Assembly (NCBI GenBank): GCA_023404675.1
Contig: JAEYAW010000029.1
Span: 124,001 to 188,000, forward strand
DNA from: Pseudomonadota bacterium
Lineage (GTDB): Bacteria > Pseudomonadota > Alphaproteobacteria > Rhizobiales > Xanthobacteraceae
Length of the DNA stretch: 64,000 nucleotides
Direction: 5' to 3'
In this document: positions 37,001 to 43,357 of the stretch, piece by piece
Layout of the letters: the number at the start of each line of letters is the position of its first letter
How positions within the stretch are numbered: position 1 is the stretch's first letter
Notes under the pieces: model-generated
What the model saw: the letters and a program-made list of their open reading frames with translations, nothing else
Database searches by the model: none
What the model was told of the DNA's origin: nothing
Translations under genes and position numbers: made by a program

Positions 37001-39218
37001 CGGGCAGCGTCAGCTTGCGCTCGACCGCGCGGCCGCCGGCTTCAACCATGCGCACAAAGATCTGCGCCTCCTGCGGACGCGTCGAGGCCGAGGCCGCCGG
37101 GAGCGACACGTTGAAGGTCGCCTTCCCGTTGTCGTCCGTCTCGGGCATGTCGTCGATGGATGTGCGCTCGCTGCTGGCCTCGCCGTCGTCGGCGGTGCCG
37201 AACTGGTAGCCGGCATAGCCGGGCCGCTCGTCGGCGTTCTTGACCAGCACGTCGCCTTCGAGCTGCAGCGCGGACGCCGCCGCGCCGTAGAGGAAACGGC
37301 CGTCCACCTTCAGCTCGGCGGGCGTCTCGTGCGTGATCGATTTCGCCGTCGAGGACACCTCGAATTCGAGCCGCTCGGGCACGTAATCCTCGACCATGAA
37401 AGTGGTCTCGCCGACCGCCGGAGCCTTGGGATCGGTGAAGGCACGCACGCGCCAGGTGCCTGTCGGCACCGCGCTGTTCAGCGGCAGCGAAAGGCTGCGG
37501 CCACCCGCGCCCTGATCCTGCACCACCGCGCGGCGGTACTCGACGCCATCGGGGCGCTCGACGACGATCGTCATCGGCGCGCCGGCAATGGCATTGCCCT
37601 GTCCGTCGCGCAGCAGCGCAGTGAGATAGACGCTCTCGCCCGAGCGGTAGACACCGCGCTCGGCATAGACGAACGCATCCGCGCCGGCCGGCACCGGCCG
37701 CCCGGACACGCCGCGATCTGTCAGATCGAACGCGCTCGACTTCAGCGACAGGAAGGCATAGTCGGCCTTCTCGCTCGTCACCGTCAGCATGGCAGGCGAC
37801 AGGCCGCCCTCGCCGCGCGACAGACCGGCCTCGAACAGCACGTGTCCGGTATCGTCGGTCCTGCGCGTCGCCAGAATTTCATTGTTGCGCGCGATCAGAC
37901 GCACCTCGGCCTTCGCCACGGGGTCTGTGGAGGCCAGCGAGTTGACGAAGACGTGGATGCCGTCGTTGCCGGAGAACGCCGTCAGCCCCATGTCGGAAAC
38001 AATGAACCACTGCGTCGCCAGACTGCTGTCGCCGTCGTCATCGCGCGCGGTGCCCGGTCCCTTCGGTGCGGCCGTCATCACATAGACGCCGGGTTGCAGG
38101 TCGCCCAACGCCTGATCGACCGGAAACGCGGTCGTCACGTCCTGATTGAGCGTGGTGGCGGTGGCGAGTTCGCCGGACCAGACCTTGACGCCCTTCTCGC
38201 TGCCGAGGTCCGACAGCTGGTAGCTCGACAGACCGGACTGAAAGTCGCTGCCGAGCACGGTGTTGATCAGATTGCGGTCGCCGATACGGTACACCTGAAC
38301 GGCAACGGATGGCGTGTTGACGCTGACCACGGGGATGCCGCGCTGGCCGGTGCGCGGCAGCACGTAGGCGCGGCCGGTGAAGCGCACGAACGGCTTGCGG
38401 TCGCGGACATAGACATTGAATTCGGCCGACTTCGGCAGCGTCTCCTTCACCGCCGACGGCATGCCGGCGCGCAGGTTGATCGCGTAACGCTCGCCGTGCT
38501 TAAGACCTTCCACGCAAAGCTGCTTGTCCTCGGTGGTGATCGCGGGCTTGTCGGTACCCGCCAGCGTCACGAACGGCGCGAAGTCGGTGCGGCGTTGCAG
38601 ATCCTCCGAGAACTGGAAACAGGTGCGTGGCGAGGCGGAATCCGAGTCGACCGTGTAGTCCAGCAGGCGGAAGCCGTGATCGCTCCGCAGCTTCTCGTAT
38701 TGCTCGCGGATGTCGGCGACTTCCCGCAGGTCGAGCGACAGGCGCAGCGCATCGAGCGCCGGACGCCACAACTTGCGATCCGCCATGGCGCGTCCGAGAA
38801 CACCGAGCGCCTCCGCCTCCTCGCCCGCGTTGCCGGCGCGCTGATAGGCCATATAGGCAGCCGTCGCCGCCCGCTCCTTCAGGAAGGTCTGCTCGGTGCT
38901 ATTGGCCGTCCGGATCTGAAAGATCGTCTGCGACAAACGCAGCCAGTTGCCCGCATCGTCGGGAGCGACGGCCGCGATCTGTCCCATGATCTGCAGGGCC
39001 GCGCGATAGTCGTTGCGCCGGAGAGCCTCGCTCACGTCGGTCTTCAGCGCGGCGACCGGTTTGGCGACCGGCCCCGCCTCGCTCTTGATCTGGGCCTCCA
39101 GCCGGATGGCCGAATCCCCGAGTTCGTCGCGCCGGAAGGCCTTGTCGGCGGCTTGCGTGGAAACCACCCCACACGCCATCACGGCGCAAAGCATGATGGC
39201 GCGGACAATCGCGGGCAT
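34002..39218 (-). CDS. yfhM: Bacterial alpha-2-macroglobulin (YfhM-like) with thioester
   Basis: A protein of about 1738 aa with an N-terminal signal. MG-type beta-domains fill most of the length, and the thioester motif Cys-Ser-Glu-Gln is intact at about residues 1290-1293 (FGCSEQ), followed by the TED domain. Bacterial A2Ms trap host or competitor proteases in the periplasm and are paired with PBP1C to protect and repair the wall. The signal end is ambiguous: VMAC could be a weak lipobox, while STQA-AD is a good signal peptidase I site. The ATG at 39218 follows GGGAG; the frame is open 58 codons further upstream without family content. Confidence 0.93.
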   Translation of the reverse strand: MPAIVRAIMLCAVMACGVVSTQAADKAFRRDELGDSAIRLEAQIKSEAGPVAKPVAALKTDVSEALRRNDYRAALQIMGQIAAVAPDDAGNWLRLSQTIFQIRTANSTEQTFLKERAATAAYMAYQRAGNAGEEAEALGVLGRAMADRKLWRPALDALRLSLDLREVADIREQYEKLRSDHGFRLLDYTVDSDSASPRTCFQFSEDLQRRTDFAPFVTLAGTDKPAITTEDKQLCVEGLKHGERYAINLRAGMPSAVKETLPKSAEFNVYVRDRKPFVRFTGRAYVLPRTGQRGIPVVSVNTPSVAVQVYRIGDRNLINTVLGSDFQSGLSSYQLSDLGSEKGVKVWSGELATATTLNQDVTTAFPVDQALGDLQPGVYVMTAAPKGPGTARDDDGDSSLATQWFIVSDMGLTAFSGNDGIHVFVNSLASTDPVAKAEVRLIARNNEILATRRTDDTGHVLFEAGLSRGEGGLSPAMLTVTSEKADYAFLSLKSSAFDLTDRGVSGRPVPAGADAFVYAERGVYRSGESVYLTALLRDGQGNAIAGAPMTIVVERPDGVEYRRAVVQDQGAGGRSLSLPLNSAVPTGTWRVRAFTDPKAPAVGETTFMVEDYVPERLEFEVSSTAKSITHETPAELKVDGRFLYGAAASALQLEGDVLVKNADERPGYAGYQFGTADDGEASSERTSIDDMPETDDNGKATFNVSLPAASASTRPQEAQIFVRMVEAGGRAVERKLTLPVAPNGAMIGVKPLFQDRSVAEGDRARFDVVFVSPDGTSLARSGLQYELLKIESRYQWYRQYGSWNYEPVKSTRRVADGALDVAANAPGRVEFSPQPGRYRLDVKTGEQDGPLTSVQFDVGWYSDGSADTPDLLETSIDKPEYKAGETMVVTVNARTAGKLTVNVLGDRLLTTQTIDVKEGTTQVRLPVGRDWGTGAYVVTTLRRPLDVAAQRMPGRAIGLKWFSVDKVARTLAVTLSPPALVRPSTTLKLPVKIEGLSKGEDAKIAIAAVDVGILNLTGYKPPAPDDYYLGQRRLTAEIRDLYGQLIDGMQGTRGQIRTGGDAAAAEMQGSPPTQKPLALYSGIVTVGPDGTAEVTFEIPEFAGTARVMAVAWTATRVGRANIDVTVRDPVVLTATLPRFLLSGDRGTLSFDLDNVEGPAGDYIVNVTTGGPVKMTGNPSTTLRLAARQRASTALAIDASGTGAATFDVDIKGPNGLTLARHYVLDVKAPTQVLARRVVRTLAKGESLTLTADMFTDLVRGTGGVQLSAGLSTALDAATILKALDRYPFGCSEQITSRAMPLLYVNDLAAEANLSLDTAADQRIRDAIDRLLARQGSNGSFGLWSAGGDDDWLNAYVTDFLTRAREKNFAVPDVAFRSALDRVRNFVVNAEEPEKNGGRDLAYGLYVLARNGAAPIGDLRYLADTKLQHLATPIAKAQLAAALALVGDRTRAERVYAAALGDLNPKPVLEFGRTDYGSALRDAAALVTLASEGNAPRATMTSAVQRVEAARGLTPYTSTQENAWLVLAARALAKEQMSLDVGGIAVKSAIYRSYKADALDGKPLRIVNTGDAPVQAVVTVTGAPITPEPSASNGFKIERSYFTLDGQPADIARAKQNDRFAVVLKITEPKPEYGHIMVADYLPAGLEIDNPHLVSSGDSGTLSWIEDGVEAAHTEFRDDRFTAAIDRKGNDKPVFTVAYVVRAVSPGRYVLPQAYVEDMYNPSRYGRTGTGAMEVRPAR

Positions 39219-39519
39219 CGAAGAACTCCCTGGCCAGCGGCGAGCATCGTCGCCGCACCGTATCAAGAGATGGAGAAAAGGTGACGGACTCATGACCGCA
39301 GGGAGACCACCTGTCAAAGCTGATTGCTCTGCTCGCGGGCTCCCGACGCGCTGCATCAGTCCCGCCGGTTTGGTCGCCCGGTTCCGGATCAAGGTTCAGG
39401 ATTTGCAAAGCATCCAAGGCGAATTGATCGCGGCGATTTGATCCGGCGTCGATGGTGCGAAACGGCCCGCCGCGGGTTCATACTGCTGCACAGGACAAGA
39501 CCAAGCAGGGAGTGCTGAG
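39219..39519. promoter_or_regulatory. Divergent intergenic region between yfhM and the Gly-rich protein gene
   Basis: This 301-bp region should hold the promoter of the long - strand envelope operon and that of the + strand gly-rich gene. I see no gene and no confident promoter hexamers; GGGAG and AGGGAG ribosome binding sites mark the two ends. Confidence 0.4.
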
Positions 39520-40068
39520 ATGATCAAAGGATTGCTGGCGGCCGTCGCGGTCACGGCGCTTGGTGCGCTCGCCACCGCGACCGGAGCCAACGCGCAGGCA
39601 GGAATGCGCGGCGGTGGTTTCCATGGCGGTGGCATGGGTTTCCACGGCGGCGGCGGCTTTCGCGGCGGCGGAATGGGATTCCATGGCGGTGGCTTTCGCG
39701 CTGCGCCGATGATGGGTTACCGGGGCGGCTTTGGTGGACCCGGCTTCCGCGGAGGCTACCGACCGGCTGTCGCCGGGTTTCCCGGACCGGGTTATCGCGG
39801 CGGCTACGGCCCGGGCTGGGGACCGCGCCCGATCTATCGCGGCGGCTACTACCGCGCCGGCTGGGGCCCTCGGTATTATGGAGGCTATCGTCGGGGTTAC
39901 GGTCCCTGGGCGTACGGCGCGCCCCTCGCCGCTCTGGCGATCGCAGCCGGATCGACCTACGGCTATTATGGCTACGGCTCGCCTTACTATAGCGACGGCT
40001 GTGTACGGCCACGCCAGATCTGGACGCCCTATGGCTGGCGCATCCGCTACGTGAATGTGTGCTATTGA
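39520..40068 (+). CDS. Secreted glycine/tyrosine-rich repeat protein
   Basis: A 182-aa exported protein. A clear signal peptide ends at GANAQA (about residue 26). It is followed by imperfect FHGGG/GMGFHGGG repeats (residues 31-60), GGY/RGGY-rich low complexity, a hydrophobic Ala-rich patch (PLAALAIAAG) and a conserved-looking tail with CVRPRQIWTPYGWRIRYVNVCY. Proteins of this kind are common in Bradyrhizobiaceae and lack a defined function. It has a GCAGGGAG ribosome binding site and a strong hairpin 35 bp downstream. Confidence 0.8.
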   Translation: MIKGLLAAVAVTALGALATATGANAQAGMRGGGFHGGGMGFHGGGGFRGGGMGFHGGGFRAAPMMGYRGGFGGPGFRGGYRPAVAGFPGPGYRGGYGPGWGPRPIYRGGYYRAGWGPRYYGGYRRGYGPWAYGAPLAALAIAAGSTYGYYGYGSPYYSDGCVRPRQIWTPYGWRIRYVNVCY

Positions 40069-40102
40069 CGGCCAGAGTAGCCGCATTGCCCGAACATGAA
40101 AC

Positions 40103-40131
40103 CGCCGGCCCGAGGCCGGCGTCTCTGTTTC
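40103..40131. terminator. Intrinsic terminator-like hairpin between convergent genes
   Basis: An 8-bp perfect GC stem (CGCCGGCC / GGCCGGCG) with a 3-base loop is followed by TCTCTGTTTC on the + strand. It can end transcription of the gly-rich gene and, read the other way (tail GGTTTCA), of the small - strand gene. Confidence 0.65.
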
Positions 40132-40150
40132 AATGATAGATCAGATTGTC

Positions 40151-40327
40151 TCAGCAAGATGCTGACCAACCTGATGGAAATGGCTCCAGCGGCCAGCTGT
40201 CATCGTTATCGTTGGCCGCGACCGGGGTGACGCCAGCCGACCATTCGACCAGAAAATCCCGCACGTCGGTCGGCGCCAGCACCGCGTTGACCGTTCTCAA
40301 CAGATTTTCGAATTCTGCTTCACTCAT
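40151..40327 (-). CDS. Small acidic protein, 58 aa, unknown function
   Basis: A short frame starts MSEAEFENLLRTVNAVLAPT and ends PSGWSASC. It is preceded by a good GAGAGG ribosome binding site 6 nt before the ATG and ends just before the bidirectional hairpin. It is acidic, with no signal peptide or transmembrane segment, and has a Trp/Pro-containing tail. I do not recognise a family. The ribosome binding site and normal composition argue that it is real. Confidence 0.5.
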   Translation of the reverse strand: MSEAEFENLLRTVNAVLAPTDVRDFLVEWSAGVTPVAANDNDDSWPLEPFPSGWSASC

Positions 40328-40430
40328 TGCCGCCTCTCTTTGTTGGAGGCAGTCTGGCAGAAAGGCTTTGTCGCCCTGTTGAGGTGGTCGTTAAAATTGT
40401 CCCGAACGGGAGAATTGGAACCGTAAACCG

Positions 40431-40583
40431 ATGTCCCTTGAGATCATCGTTCCGGTCGTGATGGCCACAGCCCTGATCTGGTGGATCGGCCGCAGTCTGA
40501 GCTGGACGACCCGTCTGGTCACGGCAGCCGTCACCCTGATCCTGATCATCATCGTCGTCGCCGTCGAGCGCATGTCGCAATAG
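40431..40583 (+). CDS. Small membrane protein, 50 aa, unknown function
   Basis: A short frame of 50 aa with two hydrophobic segments (residues 4-18 and 29-44) separated by a short polar loop (GRSLSWTTR), ending ERMSQ. This hairpin-like membrane topology is unlikely in a random GC-rich frame. The ribosome binding site is weak (GGGAGA is rather far upstream). No family is recognised. Confidence 0.42.
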   Translation: MSLEIIVPVVMATALIWWIGRSLSWTTRLVTAAVTLILIIIVVAVERMSQ

Positions 40584-40687
40584 ACAGCCGCGCGGAACGT
40601 GACGTTGCTCACGGAAAGCTCGAACGCATCCCGGCATGATGACGTTGTGATCGGCGCGATGGCGCGCCTTGCTCAACGGAGAGCCAG

Positions 40688-40927
40688 ATGTCCAGCTTTC
40701 ATGCCCGCGTTCGCACGTTCGGCCTCGGAGTGGCTGCCGTGCTCTCGTTCATGATGTTCAGTGCCCATCTCGCGTCGGCCGCAACGCCCGAACAGCGTCA
40801 GTACTGCACGCCGGATGTCTTCCGCCTGTGCAGCAGCGATATTCCCAACGTCGCGGCGATCACGGCCTGCATGCGCAAGCAGAAGGCCAACCTGAGCCCT
40901 GCCTGCAAGGCCGTTTTCGACAAGTGA
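40688..40927 (+). CDS. Small secreted four-cysteine protein
   Basis: A 79-aa precursor with a signal peptide cleaved near ASA-AT (residue 32). The mature part has four Cys: YCTPDVFRLCSSDIPNVAAITACMRKQKANLSPACKAVF, suggesting two disulfides in a small helical periplasmic protein. A GGAGAG ribosome binding site is well placed. Similar C-x(8)-C / C-x(10)-C exported proteins are widespread in rhizobia with unknown role. Confidence 0.75.
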   Translation: MSSFHARVRTFGLGVAAVLSFMMFSAHLASAATPEQRQYCTPDVFRLCSSDIPNVAAITACMRKQKANLSPACKAVFDK

Positions 40928-40942
40928 TGCTGCCGGCAGGCC

Positions 40943-41233
40943 TCAACGTCCATAGAAGATATAGACGTCCCGCCTGCCGATACTGTTGCCCTGACGACGG
41001 GGATCGAGCGGGTTTCTGGCCCGATCCCAGCTCAGATCGGTATCCCACCCGTTCTGTCCCAGACGGTCGCCCGCCACTTGCTCCCGATCAAAGACGAGGC
41101 CTCGCGAACGGCCGTTAAATTCGGTCTGGGAATTGAAATCATCACGGAAACCGGGCGACTGGGCGCAGGCCGGAGTGGCTGCGGTCCCAGCCGTCAGGAC
41201 CAGCAGGATCAACGGAAATGCTGGAATTCGCAT
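40943..41233 (-). CDS. Small exported protein, 96 aa, unknown function
   Basis: A Sec signal peptide spans residues 1-25 (ending PACAQ). The mature part of about 70 aa is polar and rich in Arg, Asp and Asn, with no domain I recognise. The start is set by an excellent AAGGAGGAGG ribosome binding site. It converges on the four-cysteine protein gene with a 15-bp gap. Confidence 0.68.
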   Translation of the reverse strand: MRIPAFPLILLVLTAGTAATPACAQSPGFRDDFNSQTEFNGRSRGLVFDREQVAGDRLGQNGWDTDLSWDRARNPLDPRRQGNSIGRRDVYIFYGR

Positions 41234-41481
41234 GACCAATCCTCCTCCTTCCCAACCTCCTCTCCAACCCCGGCGCATGGCAGCCGGTTCCGCGCCCGCG
41301 ACCATTTCGGCCGCCGGGTTGGCGAACGGGATTCCGGTCAGCGCCGATATATGACAGTCTGTCGCCCGATACTCTGCCGAGATTTTGCCGTGGTCAGGTG
41401 TAACATTTTCGAACTCGGACGCTCCCCGGTTTATTTTCCTCCGCGTGTCGGCGCGGATTCCGGACCTTCTGGAGATTGCGG

Positions 41482-42393
41482 ATGAACCGATTGATTGTCG
41501 TGACTGCCCTGGTGGTTCTCGCCGGTTCGTCAGCCAATGCAGGCGATATTTACACGTTCGATGTGAACGGACGGAAGGTTCAGGTCATTGCGTCGACGAA
41601 CTGCCGTTCGACGTCATGCGTCTCGGTCTCTGTTCCCGGCATCTCCGAATCCGGAAAACGACACAAAGGGAAGTCGGCGCAGGCGAGGGCCGGGACAAAA
41701 GACAGGGCCGTTGTTTCGGGGGACGCGCCCAACACCACCATTCGCGAGAAGACCGCCACGGCAACGCCGGCGGCAACCCACGCGCGCCAGCCAGCTGCAG
41801 CGACCCACACCGCCTTGGCAACCGCCGGACCGCAAGCGAAGCCCGGACGATCGCACGATGAAGCCAAATCGGCCGTCCCGCCGCCCGAGGCGACGCGAGC
41901 GCCGCTGACTGTCCCCGACCGCGCGGCGGCGACGCCCTCTCTGGAGCCGGCGAACGGCAAGCCGGTTGGCGCGGGGGGAACCGCAACGGCCACAACCGGC
42001 GCGGCGACGGCCCCAACCACCGTCGCCGCCGCTGTTGCCACCCAGCCGAGCCCTGCTCCGGCCGCGCCGCAGGCGGCCGTGCCCGTCGTGAAAACCCCTG
42101 TCGGGGTGTGGCTGACCGAGGAAAAGGAAGGCAAGGTCCGTATCGAGCCCTGCGGCACAAATCTGTGCGGCTATGCGGTCGACGACAAGACCAACGCGAA
42201 TGGCGAGAGGATTCTCATCAACATGAAGCCCGCGACCGCCGGTGACAAATGGTCGGGCCGCATTCACGACCCGAACACCGGCGGCAATTACGATTCCACG
42301 ATTGCGCTGAACAATCCGGATAAGCTGAAAGTTCGTGGCTGCGCGTTCGGAGGCATGTTCTGCGGCGGGCAGACGTGGAGCAGGCTGGAATAG
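41482..42393 (+). CDS. DUF2147-domain exported protein with long Ala/Pro/Thr linker
   Basis: A 303-aa protein with a signal peptide cleaved near SSANA (residue 21). A short N-terminal domain follows with two close Cys (NCRSTSC). A low-complexity Ala/Thr/Pro-rich linker spans about residues 60-205, then a C-terminal DUF2147 module: VGVWLTEEKEGKVRIEPCGTNLCGYAV through WSRLE. DUF2147 is a lipocalin-like periplasmic fold of unknown ligand. The ATG with a GGAG ribosome binding site is preferred over TTG at 41476. Confidence 0.78.
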   Translation: MNRLIVVTALVVLAGSSANAGDIYTFDVNGRKVQVIASTNCRSTSCVSVSVPGISESGKRHKGKSAQARAGTKDRAVVSGDAPNTTIREKTATATPAATHARQPAAATHTALATAGPQAKPGRSHDEAKSAVPPPEATRAPLTVPDRAAATPSLEPANGKPVGAGGTATATTGAATAPTTVAAAVATQPSPAPAAPQAAVPVVKTPVGVWLTEEKEGKVRIEPCGTNLCGYAVDDKTNANGERILINMKPATAGDKWSGRIHDPNTGGNYDSTIALNNPDKLKVRGCAFGGMFCGGQTWSRLE

Positions 42394-42509
42394 GCCGTCT
42401 GTCCCGGCCTGCTCACTCGCCTCATCAGTGCGAGGTGAGCTGGATGATGCACCCCGCTGCTCTCCTCGCACTCGCCTCCTCGTACCCGGCGTGCACCGGA
42501 GTTACAGAG

Positions 42510-43193
42510 TTACTCCGCGTAGATCAGAATGGTGATGAACTGCACGCGTTCGTCCAGCACCGCTTCCGGCCCGTGCAACACCCCTCCCGAGAAGGTAAAG
42601 GCATCGCCCGGCTCGATCAGAAACGTCCGATCCCCGAAGCGATATTCCATCCGGCCGCTCAGCATGTAGATGAACTCCGTGCCGGGATGCTGGAAGCGCG
42701 GAAAGCTCTCGCTGTCCTTGTCCAGATCGATCAGGAACGGCTCGAAGGCCTTGCGCGGGCCGCGGTTGTAAGACAGCAGCCGATAGGTATGGCCGTGCTT
42801 GGTTCCCGACCGCACAACCTCCATCTGGTCGGCCGCCTTGATAAGCTGGGCAGTGCCGCTGGCCTGCTCCACCTCGCGGAACAGCGTGGACATATCGGTC
42901 CCGAGCGCGGCGCAAATCCGCTCCAGCAGGACAAGACTTGCGGTCGACTGCCCGTTCTCGAAGCGGCTCAGCATCGGCACGGAGATGCTGGCTGCGGCCG
43001 CGACATCGCTGAGCGTCAGCCCCCGCTCCTGCCGAGCCCGGCGGATCGCGTTGCCTGTCCTCTGGTCGATGGGTGGCTTGGCCACCACCGCATCCGCGAT
43101 CGCCTCCTCCGGCTCCTGCGAGGCTCCGCCGGATTTGCGTGCGCGAACTTGCGAGGGAGTCCGCTTCGGAGGGGCGCGTTTGACTTTGCTCAC
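42510..43193 (-). CDS. XRE-family regulator with C-terminal cupin domain
   Basis: A protein of about 227 aa. The basic N-terminus is followed by a helix-turn-helix (IRRARQERGLTLSDVAAAASISVPMLSRFENG, about residues 50-81) and a cupin barrel (PRFQHPGTEFIYMLSGRMEYRFGDRTFLIEPGDAFTFSGGVLHGP). Relatives such as PuuR sense small nitrogenous ligands. It lies 164 bp downstream of the DMFase-like gene on the same strand. The GTG start has an AGGGGA ribosome binding site; ATG at 43220 is an alternative. Confidence 0.85.
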   Translation of the reverse strand: MSKVKRAPPKRTPSQVRARKSGGASQEPEEAIADAVVAKPPIDQRTGNAIRRARQERGLTLSDVAAAASISVPMLSRFENGQSTASLVLLERICAALGTDMSTLFREVEQASGTAQLIKAADQMEVVRSGTKHGHTYRLLSYNRGPRKAFEPFLIDLDKDSESFPRFQHPGTEFIYMLSGRMEYRFGDRTFLIEPGDAFTFSGGVLHGPEAVLDERVQFITILIYAE

Positions 43194-43357
43194 GTGACAG
43201 ATCCCCTTGCGAATCGGCATCTGCGGCGACAATCCGCTCACAAGGTGTATCGCAGTTTGCGACTGCGGCGAACCGGGCATCGCCCCCGCGATGTTCGGCG
43301 CGCCAGCGCCGCGTCCCGAACAGCGGCCGGGTCCGTATGCCGCTCAGGATTGTCCCG

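Noticed and set aside
39601..39720. GGCGGT-rich repeats as a possible CRISPR or satellite
   Set aside because: The repeats are in frame and encode the FHGGG motifs of the secreted Gly-rich protein; no spacers.
42427..42472. Hairpin AGTGCGAGG/CCTCGCACT between the DUF2147 and XRE genes
   Set aside because: Nine-bp arms but a 28-base loop and no T-run; too weak to call as a terminator.
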